Source of the DNA: Temnothorax longispinosus
Taxonomy: Eukaryota > Arthropoda > Insecta > Hymenoptera > Formicidae
Assembly: GCF_030848805.1 (NCBI RefSeq)
Contig: NC_092359.1
Location: 1,353,001-1,417,000, forward strand
Direction of reading: 5' to 3'
Length of the DNA stretch: 64,000 nt
The translations under genes and the position numbers were made by a program. The notes below the pieces were generated by a model that saw only the letters and a list, made by a program, of their open reading frames with translations, did no database searches and was not told the origin of the DNA. Positions 21,420-34,027 of the stretch are shown here, piece by piece (positions within the stretch are counted from its first letter, which is position 1; the number at the start of each line of letters is the position of its first letter).

Positions 21420-24400
21420 AAAAATGACAGTACAACATAAAATATATGTAAACTAAGATCCTTGATACGTTCTGCCGTTCTGCCGCACGACTGGAAATAT
21501 TTTATTTATAACACAGCTGCCTAAATACTAGGTATGTTCAACTCTTCTTAAAGAACGTTCAGTCATTCTTATATGTCTATACAAAAGTGACTAGTCATCT
21601 CAATAAGCTTTGTAATAAGCTATAGCTTGAGATTCGAAGAACAAAGATCGCTCGAATAATTTCGGTCCCCGCGAACGTAAATCGTAAAAAAAAAACTCGT
21701 TCCGATTCGTCACGAGGATTATATATCGTTGAATCGGTGTCGTTGCACCAAAACAAAAGCGCTAATAATAGACAGCCTCGCGATCTCGCGTGACGAAGGT
21801 AAAGTACTACGTCGCTGTAAACAAATCTTCCGTACGGCCGAGTGAGAATGAGGCGAGAGTGGCGAGACGGAGAGGCGGAAAGGGAGAAGGAGAGACAGAG
21901 AGAGAGAAAGAGAGGGAAAGACGGAAAGCAAAACCTACTCCGCGCACAATTTTTCACAAGACTGTCTCGATTCACCGATCGTGTCGACTTTAAATCCGCG
22001 CGTACTTCCTCAATGAATCGCGATTCTCCGAACCGAGCGTCCGTCACGAGCGTGTCACGACCGTCACTCGAACCGTCGGGGGTTTGTCGCCGTCGGAGCA
22101 GATCGCTCAGATCGCTGTCAAACGCGCGACAATGTTATCCCTCCTCCTCCTCCTCCCTCCACCCCCGCGAAGAAGAGCGAGCGTTTGTTTCCTTCTTTCT
22201 CGTTTCTTTTCTCCCCTTTTTCATTTACGGGCGACGCTAAAGGACGCAACCAACTCTCGTGACACCTGGAAACGTGATCTTCTCCAGGGTCCCCCTGACT
22301 CTTGGCGCTCATAGACCGTAAATCGTCGGAATTTTGCCTGTTTCGCTCGGGGACGGGAAGCTGAGCTCGTCGCCGTCGCCGCCGCCGTCGCGCGCACCAA
22401 TTGTCCGCCGTCGTCTACGCGACACACCGCCGGGACGGGTATCCCGCGCTGATGTGCTCGCCACTCGGCACCGTCAAGGTCCGGATACTTCGGATCGTCC
22501 GGATTACCGCGGAGCGAACGTCGCTCGCTCGCCGTGTCCTTTAAACTTTAAACGTCGCGTGGTCGGCCGAACGATCGGGTTCCTCACCGCGGAGGGACAC
22601 ACTTTTCGATACGATACGTCAGAGTCAGAGACTCCGCAGGGAGGGAAGGGGTGAGAGGAGAAGGAGAGACAGACGGACAGATAGACGGAGTTCAAAGGCG
22701 ATGGAAAAACAGGCGATAGAAAAATAGGGAAGTGAAAATGGAAGAACGAAGCGCAGAACAGAGAGAACAGATAAATGGAACCACGGGAGAAAAAGAGAGA
22801 GAGAGCGAGCGAGCGAGAAAGAGAGAGATTCGAGATGATTCTCAAAGAGGGATGATCTTTGCGCGGGGGAGAATCCGGGGGTCTTGGAGGTTAGGGAGAT
22901 GGACGGCTAAGCGAATCCGCGCCCCGGTTTATACGCGACGGGGATTCGGGGCGACTCCGATCGGCTCGCGGGAATCGGAGAGTTCGCTCGGAGAGGAAAA
23001 AAGAGCCACCGATGTCTCTTTTGCTTTCTGTGCCTACTGACGTCTACCGTTTGCGATCAGCACCAACGGGGCCACGAGTTATCGCGCGGTAGCGCACGAC
23101 TTTCGATTAATCGCGAATTCGCGATCGCCGAGCGACAGATCGACTTCTCGGTTTGTCGCGCGATTTAAATTTTGCGCGACGCGCACGTATATTTCTAAAT
23201 CGTTATATGTATATAATTTATATGGGTGCATTTTATTATTATACACATTTATATGATTATTATAAATTATGTTATTTCTATTTATCTATTTCATTAGTCT
23301 TATTGCTATATATTTTTAGGATTTCTGCGGCGCGACGATTAAGAAGGGGAGCACCATATTGAACTGCGAACAGACGGTCGCTTTCTTTTTAACCAATCGT
23401 ATTAATGGTGTCAATATCTTGAATTATTTCATTGAGTAATCGTGCGTATACTTGTTTTATTTTTAATACGTAAAGATGCAGTTAAAATGTTATACAACGT
23501 ATTTGTAGAACTTCTATTTCGAGACCTGAGTTCCATTTCTCATGTCGTATAAAATAAATGATATATTTCAAATACAATGTCTCTTATTCTCATTTTGTCT
23601 CCTGCTAATTAGTAACAAAATAGACATAATACCTGATTAAAGTATGTATATTTATGTGCGATCAAGTATTTTCAGAGATTATTTTGTTTATATTTAGCTT
23701 TTACAGAACAAAATTCAAAGATTAAGTATTATAAAAAATTAAGTAATTTGTTCTGTGGCAAAAAGGAATAATGCATTAGTCATTACTCATTACTTTAATA
23801 ATATTTTTAACTGTTTTTAATAGTCTGCGTTTTTCAAAGTCTACATCGCGACAATTATTGCGATCGTTATAATCATGATATTCAATAATTACAAATTATA
23901 AAGTCACGATACGTGCAAACAATAAAAGACTATTACTGGATTATTATACTAACAATTAATAAATTATTTATCTTCTGTATTCATGTTTCACTTATATTTC
24001 ATCTTTTTTTCGTTTGGAAATATATATTACTCGTACAATGTACGCGACTCGCACGAGTAGTCACATTGTTTTATTAGGATTAAATCGCGTCATCGCCATC
24101 AATCCATCGATCCGTGGAGAAGCTTAAACGTTTCCCACATCGCGCTTGAAATCTTCGCAAATAGATACGGTTGGGAAAAGAACTGCCAGGTCGCCTTTAT
24201 TGTTTAAAGTTTAAACCGAGTATCAAACCGACGCGACGGAACGAAATTTTCTACGCGCTTTGATGTGAAAGTAACGCGTGAACAGAGACGAATTGCGAGA
24301 GTATCAATTTGCACAGAATTACAAGGAAGATTTAATTCCGCATTGTTCAAGAGAACGGCGGTTTCTATTGATGATAATGCCGGTGACAATTACTCATCGG

Positions 24401-26553
24401 AAATTAATTCGCGTCGACAACTTTTTCTGCGAGAAATCAAAGTGAACTGTGTACACTATGTACAAATAGCGTTGATATAGCAAGATGGATTAATGAAAAG
24501 CGAATTGCCGTTTCTTTTTGCCCCAATATTCCGGAGTTGCGAAAAATTCATTCAAATAAACAATTAACAATTAACTTTTTAAATTGATGATTGACGATCA
24601 ATTTTATTAATCGTGACTATCGTATTTAATATGTGTCAAGCGAAAAGCCTAATGAATTTCTCATTTTGCCTGAAGGAAATTAAAAGTCAGTTTCTAAACT
24701 GCTCAAAACAACTTCCAATCTCTTCTTTCGCGATGCTTTCATTATTAACATTAATTGAAAACGTCAAAAAGAGTCTGCAAGCTTCGCGGATGATGAGGAA
24801 GCACTTAGTAAGCGATCAAAAGTCATGTCGAAAGCAATGTCATGATCCTGCTTTTCATTTCTGTACCTCCCACGCGGATCTGTTCTCGCAAGAGGATAGA
24901 TGCAAATGCCCACATCCCTCTCACCGAGGGTAAACCTGGGCCAATCGTACGGTTGGAGGTAATGGCACCGAGGGGAAGGTCGAGGCGATGGAAAAGTTTC
25001 GAGTAGAGCACAGCAGCTCGCAGGAGCGGTAATATCGATCGATCCGGAGTGGAGTTTGAGGCTCGACAGGTCTCTCGGTCTCCCGGTGCGGGGGCGAAAA
25101 CGAGAGGGAGAGGGAGAGAGAGAGAATAAGCGAACGGGAACGGGGCGAGAGCGTCGAGTAGAGGGTCGGATGTAGCAAAAGCTCCCCTATAATCGGACAG
25201 TCAGACAGGCCGGTCAGCTGCCCGGGTACGGATCGCTCTCGTGCCGCCCGATTAATCTTCCACGTTCGTTCGTCTCTGTTCGCCCGCCTCTGGTCCTCTT
25301 TTCCCTTTTCTTTCTTATTCTCTTATTCTTCTTCTTCCTTTTCTTTTTCTTCTTTCTTGCGGGCTCTCGTCCTCTCGCAACCTGGAATCTACCGGCTCCG
25401 GATCTACCGCGTGTCGGCCTTGAACTCTAGTCACAGTGCGAGTTTGACCTTGACGAGCTTCTCTGTCAAGGCTAGCAGGTAGGTCAATGGTATCAGCTGA
25501 TACCGGCATTCTGTTCTTCAATGTGCTTAAATGGAAAAAAAAAAAACGAACGTGCGTGATTTTGAATGATAGAAATGCGATAAGTGTTATCCCGGATCGG
25601 GACTTATGGATTATGACTGGTTCGCTATAACTTTTGTGTTAGTCGTTTACTTTTAACGTCAGTCCAAGTGATTGTGTTTGCCTCTCTCCGAAATCGGGAT
25701 TAAAAAATGGCAAAAAAGATCAGTTAAATTTAATGTATGTTAATGAATCCGAATTTCAATGTAATAAATTGATTTACTGTATGTAAAGTATCTTTCTTTG
25801 ATGTCAATGTCTTTTGATATATCATGAAATAGCTGAGAATAAAAAACTCCTTTTTTTTATAATTGCTTCTTCAATGTGCATGTTTGATTTATCCAAAGCT
25901 AATTGTTTTATATTTTTTCTTATTGACATCTCTTTTATCTGCACATACGCTACTATACTGATATATCTCAATTCTAAACTATTAAATATGGACGATATTA
26001 ATGCAATATATAATTATTTTATCCTTATCAAGTGTTAATTAAAAAAATCTTGTTTGCAATTTATTTTTAATTCAGGATTGAGACAAAAAAAAATTTTTAA
26101 ATAGATCAAAGAAAGAAGTTTCACACATGTATGATCAATTGCATAATTGATGTGCATAATTGGTGTGCATTTTTGCGGTGTTAACTTGATAATAACAGTT
26201 AGAGTGTGAATAATTATTGTTTAGCAATGCACAGTGAATTTTAAATTTTAACATAGAGACAACGAAAAGAATAAGATGCGAGTGTATCGTTCGTAAGAAA
26301 GTGTTTGCTTTCTTGCATTTTTGCACGAAAAATAAGACAGACTTTTATCTTCAACGGTAAATGAATATAAGGAGCTAAAGCAGTAATCAATAAAAAAAAA
26401 TTTGTACACAGGATAAAAAAAATACATGTAGAAAGTCCACTCATCGAAGTGAATTAGTATAAATTAACATTGAACTTTGGGCGCGACTCGCCGGTAGCCA
26501 TGAGGAAACGAAGAAGCAATTAATATCACGATAAGAGACCATATGCCTAGAGA
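21420..26553. other. CpG-rich Ube3a promoter region and intergenic DNA up to the SLC6 gene
   Basis: Positions 21600-23150 are GC- and CpG-rich with purine tracts (GAGAGA runs at 21890-21920 and 22795-22830, a CTC run near 22140-22160). This is the likely Ube3a promoter and 5' UTR. Many ORFs are open here on both strands because stop codons are rare, and none resembles a family. From 23150 to 24900 the DNA is AT-rich with no feature I can support. Positions 24900-25520 are GC-rich again and may hold an upstream exon or promoter of the SLC6 gene, including a 16-bp palindrome at 25489-25504. From 25520 to 26553 it is AT-rich and empty. Confidence 0.45.
25489..25504. promoter_or_regulatory. 16-bp perfect palindrome centred on an E-box
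   Basis: GGTATCAGCTGATACC is a perfect palindrome centred on the E-box CAGCTG. Thirty-six bases to its left, at 25445-25453, TGACCTTGA is the exact complement of TCAAGGTCA, the monomer site of FTZ-F1/ERR-type nuclear receptors. Both lie in a GC-rich block about 1 kb before the first SLC6 coding exon. A regulatory role is inferred from motif shape only. Confidence 0.25.
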
Positions 26554-29500
26554 ATGGAAGAAAAAACTTCAAGACTACGTCCTTACGTGGACTGGGATGT
26601 AAGCAAAAATTCATATTATAGATTTGATAAATACTTTTCGGATCGTATATCGCGTGAATGTAAAAACGTTTAAACGAGACTGTCGAGTATCATTAAAATA
26701 TAGTCGTTGTTTCTTTTTTCATAGAATGAAGATAAATACTCAGTAGCGAACAGTCAAGCGCCGTTGCAGGGCGGCGAAGACGAGCACTCAGAGCGCGGAA
26801 ACTGGACGGGAAGATACGATTTTCTTTTATCTCTTCTGGGATACAGTGTGGGCCTGGGAAATGTCTGGAGATTCCCGTATCTTTGTTACTCGAACGGCGG
26901 CGGTGCTTTTTTGATACCGTTTACAGTGATGCTCATCATTGCCGGATTGCCTCTTATGTTCATGGAGCTTTCCTTAGGTAATTAATCAACGAAAAAAAAA
27001 ATTAATGGAACATTTCGAGATTCGTAATATGGACTGTTTGCGATACCATGATACACATAGATATATACCTTTCTTTTATTCTGCAGGACAATACGCTAGT
27101 CTCGGACCAGTGGCGGCTTACAAGCAGTTTTGTCCTCTGCTTCGTGGCTTAGGATACGGAATGGTCCTCGTCAGTTCCGTCGTCATGCTCTATTATAACT
27201 TAATCATTGCCTGGACGCTGTATTACATGTTTGCCTCTGTCGTTGGTAAATAATAATATTAATTAATATATACCTTCAGGACAATGTAACGTGTTATTGC
27301 AACTATGTAGACTTCAAGCTGTAAGTCTGTAAAATTAGTAAAACATATATACCTGGAAGAGGAATTGCCTACTGTGAATGCTGAAGGAATGCTTCCTGTG
27401 AATGGCGCGAATCCCGTGGGAAAGATCTGTGTCCAAACTGTGTCCAAGTTGGGTGCGAGAGAGAAAGGTAGATTGATAACCTTGCTCGCGCAATGCGCAA
27501 CCGTAGAGATGACGTCCCGCTTGCTGCACTATCCGCACTTGCGCATTGCGGACGAAGGTTACTAATCTGTCTTTTTCTTTCCTTAAAAAACGTGGTTCTC
27601 TCTCGCATCCAACTTGGACACAGGCTCACACAGACTCGATCCTTCATCTTCATTCCCTTTCCAGGTATACATGCAATGTTCTAAGTCTGTAAAGCTCTCA
27701 TGTAAAAAAGTAATAAATTTGAAGAAAAAAAAAATGTGTATACGTGACACAGTTGACGAGTGAAGGCCAGCTAAAAATAGAAATTACTATTTTTCCAAAG
27801 ACTTATTCGAGTTCTTGCCACAGGTGGTTGGGAATTGCCCTGGAGCAAATGCGAGAAGGAGTGGAGCACCGAGGATTGCTTCATGCCGGACGCTGCCGAG
27901 GCTTGTGTCTCTCAAAACGATTCTTACTTCAAAGGAAAATGCCTTAATTCAAGTCAAATGACTTCGATGGGCCTGATTATCGAGAACATAACCGGCGCTA
28001 TCAGAAGACCGCCTGCCGAGGAATATTTTCAGTAATGACATACTCCGTGTAGATTTTCTTTGATTGCGTTTATCCCGTTATCACAGATCACATCGCTAAT
28101 CTATTAATTTAACTTTATATTTGTATACTTCAAGTATATTTTTTCATTTTTTCCCCATTACATCTTTACGTTGACTTTGTCTTACATTACTTTACTTCCA
28201 TGTGAAGACAAGCTATAATTTTAGTTTAAAAATGATTTGTAATATATCGAATTTATTACTTGCTTCAATCGTGTTGCCACTGTTGCCGGAAGCAACAATT
28301 TTAAATGAGAAATAAAAGATAGACAATTCCTTTGTGTTTAGCAATCATGTTTTGGGAATCAGCAGTGGGATCGAGGAAACTGGATCGATTCGACCGTCCT
28401 TGGCGGCCTGCCTCTTCCTGGCGTGGATCATTGTGTTTTTTTGTCTAAGCAAAGGCGTGCAAAGCTCAGGCAAAGTTGTATACTTCACCGCACTCTTTCC
28501 ATATGTTGTCCTGGTACGTCCACAATTTTATCGTACGTGATTAATTTAACGTATTTTAAACGAACTTACTTCCTTTTTCGCAGATTGTTCTTTTTATTCG
28601 TGGAATTTTACTTCCTGGTGCTAACGAGGGTGTACTTTTCTATCTGACTCCCGACTGGAGAAGACTGACATCCGCCAAAGTATGGGGAGACGCCGCTGTT
28701 CAGATCTTTTTCGCCTTGAGTCCAGCCTGGGGGGGCCTGATCACTTTGAGTTCATATAACAAGTTCACCAACAACTGCTACAAGGACTCTCTAATCGTGG
28801 CGATCAGCAACATTGGGACTTCCTTCTTCGCCGGCCTGGTGATCTTCTCGGTAATCGGTTTCCTTGCTCACGAGCTCGATGTACCGGTGGCGTCAGTGGT
28901 AGACGAAGGCGCTGGTTTAGCATTTATTGTGTATCCTGAGGTGATTATTAATTTTCGTCCTCCATCAAATCAATCTCGCATTTATTTCCATCGATATCAT
29001 CGACGCGTTAAAAAAAATAATCAGACAAAATAATTAAGTGATATCTTCTCATCGACTTATATCGATGGACTATGTTGATGGCATTTAAGTCCCAGGAACA
29101 CCGACGATTCTTTGTTACTATGCGTAGGTTGTGGCTCGTCTGCCGGTTGCGCCCGTCTGGTCGCTGCTGTTCTTCATCATGCTGCTTACTCTGGGCCTCG
29201 ATTCACAGTTTGCTCTGATGGAGACCGTCACCACGGCGATACTCGACGGTGTTCCATCGTTGAGAAGCTATAAAGTCTGGGTTGTTTTTGGAGTTGCGGT
29301 ACTCGGCTACGTCGGTGGTATCATTTTCACCAGTAACGTGAGTCGCAAACGACTTAGTTTCATTAAAATATAATTGATCGTTAACATACTATCGCAACCA
29401 TCTGTTTCTCTTCAGGCTGGCATGTACTGGCTGCAGTTAATGGATAAATACGCGGCCAATTGGTCCGTCCTGCTGATCGCCATAAGCGAATGTATCCTTG

Positions 29501-30370
29501 TGGCATGGGTGTACGGTGCGGATCGCTTTCTGGACGACGTTCAACAGATGATCGGGCCCCGAGGCCGTGTATGGAGATTCTTCTGGACATGGATGTGGAA
29601 GCTCGTCACGCCCGCAGCCTTGTTCTTTATTCTCTGCTTTAATTGGGTGGAGTACGAGCCACTCAGATATGGAGCTTACATTTATCCGAAATGGGCGGAC
29701 ATATTAGGCTGGGTTATCAGTATGCTTCCCGTTTTAGTAATTGTTGGATTAGCTATAGTAAGTTGGAATATCCTCTTTATCTAATTAAACATAGCATGTC
29801 GATGAATACACATCGTTATACGGAAAATGATGAATATAGGATCAGCTGAAGGGACGGCGTCGGCGATCACCTTACGATGATGATGATGAAGATGACGAGG
29901 ACGTTGACGATGACGATGACGACGACGACGACGACGATGACGACGACGACGACGAGGACGATGACGGATCTTGCAAAAAAGGGAAGAACGAAAAGGGCAA
30001 GAGTAAAAGTAAGAATGTGTGGAACCACATAAAGATATTGTTGCAGCCAACATCCAAGTGGGGTCCGGCGTCACGCAATTCTATAACACCTTCCAGAACT
30101 CTGATAGCTTCGTTAGGTAATTATTCTTTATTAATTCGAATGACAAAAACTTTAAAAGTTTAATTATTTTAATGTTTTTCAATGTTTTTTTAATGTCTTG
30201 CAGCAACCACGGGAGGATACGACTCGGTGCGGGATACGATTATCCTAGTAAACGGTCAGCCAATGATGGTGCAACCACCCAGTGTCATTCCAACTGCTCA
30301 GAAGCTTCCCGGACCATCGATTCTTAAGAATTCTAGTAAAACTGATCTGATTACTTCGCAGCAGGTCTGA
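26554..30370 (+). CDS. Sodium- and chloride-dependent SLC6 transporter, glycine-transporter-like
   Basis: An SLC6 symporter that moves a small amino-acid substrate into cells with Na+ and Cl-. Ten exons join in phase: 26554-26598, 26725-26977, 27087-27245, 27824-28031, 28342-28513, 28584-28940, 29128-29337, 29416-29757, 29840-30116, 30204-30370. They give 729 residues. TM1 reads [20 protein letters not shown]; Gly replaces the Asp of monoamine transporters, so an amino-acid substrate is expected. TM6 ([21 protein letters not shown]) and the TM4-5 region ([17 protein letters not shown]) are closest to vertebrate GlyT1/GlyT2. So is the tail motif KWGPA. The large extracellular loop 2 has Cys residues and NDS, NSS and NIT glycosylation sites. 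After TM12 the tail ([12 protein letters not shown]) holds a run of more than 30 nearly all Asp/Glu residues. Substrate is inferred; other insect orphan SLC6 members cannot be excluded. Confidence 0.9.
27427..27633. mobile_element. Foldback element in SLC6 intron 3
   Basis: This 207-bp segment has long imperfect inverted arms. GTGTCCAAGTTGGGTGCGAG (from 27440) matches the complement of CTCGCATCCAACTTGGACAC (to about 27621). Inside, CGCAATGCGCAA (left) pairs with TTGCGCATTGCG (right). Outer ends are CTGTGT and ACACAG. Arms are about 75 bp around a short spacer. It lies wholly within the 578-bp third intron and is markedly richer in GC than that intron. Confidence 0.6.
29874..29964 (+). repeat. 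GAY trinucleotide microsatellite encoding poly-aspartate
   Basis: An imperfect (GAY)n tract lies inside SLC6 exon 9 and is read in frame as a run of Asp with a few Glu and one Val. Trinucleotide purity in the centre (GACGAC repeats) suggests slippage, so length probably varies between individuals or related species. Confidence 0.8.
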
Positions 30371-32116
30371 CACGACACGTTTGTTTTATGTCCGATGACG
30401 AGTCCTTAGAAGAACGATGCTGAGGACACAATGTGCCCAACGTAAAGTAAGTCTCTGATATGAACAAGCATTCTCATAATGTCGGCAATTGTACATTGTC
30501 AATGGCGTGAGTTATTTTATTTTATTATTCGATTCGATTTACGAGAACCATTAAATTTTGGATTTTCGTAAACTCGAATTTTATCGAAAATTATAACTTT
30601 CATCATTAGGTATGATTTTCAATTAATTGCGTTCAAGAAATGGAGGAAAGTACTTTTTACTAACTATATACAGTCTATTAATATTTAAAATTTTTTATTC
30701 TTTTGCGATGAATTAAAATTGCAATATTTTTATGATAAATGAGCTGAGAAACGTTTATCAAATAAGTCCTTGACATTGATAGAGGAGCTTAAATAAGTCA
30801 ATATTAAAATTTTAATGGCCAAGAAATGTTGCATAATGAAAAGAGAAGTTGGAGAGGATTATAAAAAGTGATATAGAAAGTATTATTTTTTAAAGATCGA
30901 TGATATCTTGTGTCCTCCAAATATAATGAGAGGTATCACACACAAAAGAATACACAATAGAAAAATATTTATTTTTGAAAATTGTTTGATTATTTTTATT
31001 GTGAAAGAAAATATATATACATATATATATATATAGTTTATGCGTGAGAATATGTTTATAATAAGTATTTAGCAAGTAGAACAAAAAATTGAAGAAGAGT
31101 GAGCAGTATAAAGATAAAAAGAAGCTGAAATATACTTTATGCATATCTAATATCAATCTCTCTTGGAGATATTGTAGGTATATTTTGTCGTAGGTAAATA
31201 CTATGGATATATTTTATAGATATATCGTCTAAAGAGGTTCTCAAATATTTATAGATCTCTTTGACGTGCAAAGACATTCAGGGAATAGATTAGATAATTT
31301 GGATACGCTGAAGAAAATGATAACGAGAAATAAACAAGGAAAATCGCGAAACCTGTTATAACTAGCGAATTTATGAAAAAGGACAGTATAGATTTGTTGA
31401 TGAGTAGTAACGTATAATGGGAAATCCCTCGCGATCTTTCATTTTTATGGAAAGTATTTCTTGAACAATTTTAAGCGATAATCTAGCAGAATATCACAAC
31501 CTATCACAATTAAAAAGAAACTACTGATGCCTTGACAATTTTTTCAATGAAAACTTGACTCTGGAGTAAATGAAAAACTTTGTAAACAAGGAGAGTGGCC
31601 TTAGTTCTCTGAAAGAAATTTGCTTATGAAGACACAAATATTTATATGCCAATTATCCCAAGCATGTCTTGCTTGAAATAGTCTTCACCCTTTGCCGCGT
31701 GACATGCCATGTCAGAAAGTCAGTATCCTAAACTTTCGCACTTTCATTTTTAGTGCGAGGGTATTTTTGAAACTTGTTTGAATCTTACAAACTAAGCAGC
31801 TCATAAGTCGCTTGACACCTATAAATTGGTGTACTAAAGACAAATTGGAAATTAAAAACCTTTATTTGTAATTAGAATAAACGGTAACTGCAAAGTTAGG
31901 AATCCAAAGACTTTAAGGGTAGGAATAATAGCAATTTAAATGACTCGAAGATTAAAACAATCGGAGACGACTTTTAAACCATTGCGAATGCACGGTTTGT
32001 AATCTGGTTGTAGTATCGAATACTGTTGTGACTGTACCTTAAATATTAGCCGGCATGAAATGAGAAAGTGAAATAAGAAAAATGTATTTTAGTAAATCGC
32101 GTTTTGAGATCGCGGA

Positions 32117-32117
<1 letters not shown>

Positions 32118-32171
<54 letters not shown>
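32118..32171. repeat. (TA)n microsatellite
   Basis: About 27 uninterrupted TA/AT units are present, bordered by non-repetitive sequence. This is simple-sequence slippage DNA with no coding role. Confidence 0.9.
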
Positions 32172-32173
<2 letters not shown>

Positions 32174-33284
32174 ATACATATATGACTGTTTCCTCCTCGG
32201 AAAATGTTCCATTAATGTAAGCCAGTTAAATGTTCAAAAACCTTAATGTTTTCAGACCATGCGTTATAGTTAACTAATATGTGACATGGCTTCCTACACA
32301 ATGATTGTAAAAGTATATGTACGCCTCGTTGTATAAAATAATGACAATTAGTTTAATGTTAGTCACAATGCTGGTTGGTTCTCATACCAGCCAACAAGTC
32401 AGTGGCCAAGTGGTTTACTGTCCTAATAATAAGTAGGATTAAGAGCAGTGACGCATTACGAACCATAACGACACGGCGGTAACATGATAGTATAACAGCG
32501 ATATTAAATCGTTATTTAGAGTAATTTCCCCAAGTCTCCGCGTTCAAGAAAATATGACACCTTATATTTCGCTTAAGCAATTTCCTTCAAGTTTGAAACA
32601 GACAGTAAAACAAAGTGAAAGAAGTTTTGTTTCGCGTTATAACCGTGTCGAATATTTAATAAAGAGTCTAACTGTCATCGCGTGGTGGTTACGGTTCTGA
32701 CGTTGTTACGCGCAACCAGTAGAGCGAACAGTACAAATTAACGTGTCCCAGTTGCGTATAATAGGAAAAAGGCGCTTCCTTTCAAGAGAAGCCTCTTTTC
32801 TTTATGAAAGAAAGTTAGGAAAAAGGAGTTTCTTTTCAAGAATCTTCGCTATGACCGTACGAAGAGAAAAGTGTTTTTTTCTTCGCATAAATAACGGCTG
32901 ATATGCACGATGTTATTATTAGGACAAATAGTTTCTGCGAAAAAAGCAATTTTATTGTAGAATCAAAATACTAATGTCTTATTGTAGAACATGGCGTACA
33001 ATCAGAACACAATAATGCCTTGAGTGATCATATATACAGTATTAGAAGAGATGCACTTCTTACACAATGAAGAAAGATAGAAATAATTATAATGTACATA
33101 TGTCCCGAATAGATAAACAAAAAGTAGGACGTATGTTGACATACTGTTGCGTAATTTAAGTAGACTGATTCAAATAAAAAAAAATGGAGGGACTGGATCC
33201 TCTCAAGATGAAAGTTATTAACTATAACTTAGATTATAATAACGATTGAGTGTTAATATATGTGTGTAAGTTGTACATATATAT

Positions 33285-33373
33285 CCCAAACAGCACTCAT
33301 GTTCAAATTTGAGACACAAGTGTCTTAAAGGTGTCTTTAAGACGTCCTGATTTTGGACATGGTGTTGTTTGGG
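33285..33373. mobile_element. Short MITE-like element with CCCAAACA ends
   Basis: CCCAAACAGCACTCATGTTC at the left pairs imperfectly with the complement of GACATGGTGTTGTTTGGG at the right. A central hairpin is formed by GTCTTAAA and TTTAAGAC. Both sides are flanked by TAT. At 89 bp it is too short to encode anything and has the shape of a miniature DNA transposon. Confidence 0.55.
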
Positions 33374-34027
33374 TATCACATATATGTATAATTAGTATAT
33401 AATATATAGAGGTATTTAAAAAATACCAAATAAATACTGTTGTGTTATTATATATGTACATTGCAATATATAAAAATATATATCTATGTTACGAGCACAT
33501 CTACAAATATACATATGCATGTGGGCGCATATGTGCGAATTTGTAATGTGTAATAAATGTTATCATGCGTGTGTAATCAATAAAGTGTTGGTATACATGG
33601 TTAACTGTGGAGCTGTCAGACCTTTAATTTTATGGCTTTCGCCATGATTGATTTCTAACGTATTAGACACTCCCTTCTTCAATTCGCACAAACAACGTCC
33701 CTAATGGGATCAATAAGGCGTAACATTCAAATAACGAAATTAATTCTATGATCTTTGGCTTTTCACCGCTCCGTTGGATATTTTACAAGAGTTGCATCGA
33801 GAATAAGTCACTCGCCAAAATTATATTTGACCGCTATTTTTTTTTTTTTCAAGCAAAATTTAATTAATATAATAATTGCAAAGGCAGTTTTATTTTCCAT
33901 CGATCGATCGAATAGAAGCATCTTACTTCTGGACTACAACTCTCGCACGTCGTCCGCGTCTCGACGTGATAAACGTCTTCGTGATAAACCTTCTTTCAGA
34001 CTTTTGTCGGACTCTGTTGACGAGGCA

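Larger units (their letters stand above)
30371..34027. other. SLC6 3' flank and convergent intergenic DNA
   Basis: No coding exon is seen. AATAAA signals at 33552-33557 and 33579-33584 could end a long SLC6 3' UTR of about 3.2 kb; nearer signals also exist, so this is uncertain. The stretch holds a long TA microsatellite (32118-32171) and a MITE-like element (33285-33373). The right end should include the 3' UTR of the convergent cytochrome b561 gene. Confidence 0.45.

Noticed and set aside
21595..23040. Many ORFs upstream of Ube3a
   Set aside because: Open by CpG richness and purine tracts; low-complexity Ser/Arg/Glu peptides. Treated as promoter and 5' UTR.
24613..24933. 106-codon plus-strand ORF before the SLC6 gene
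   Set aside because: No recognisable domain, AT-rich codon use like the surrounding noncoding DNA, and no splice partner found.
29781..30078. Antisense Ser-rich and Arg-rich ORFs opposite the SLC6 tail
   Set aside because: They are the complement of the GAY microsatellite encoding poly-aspartate.
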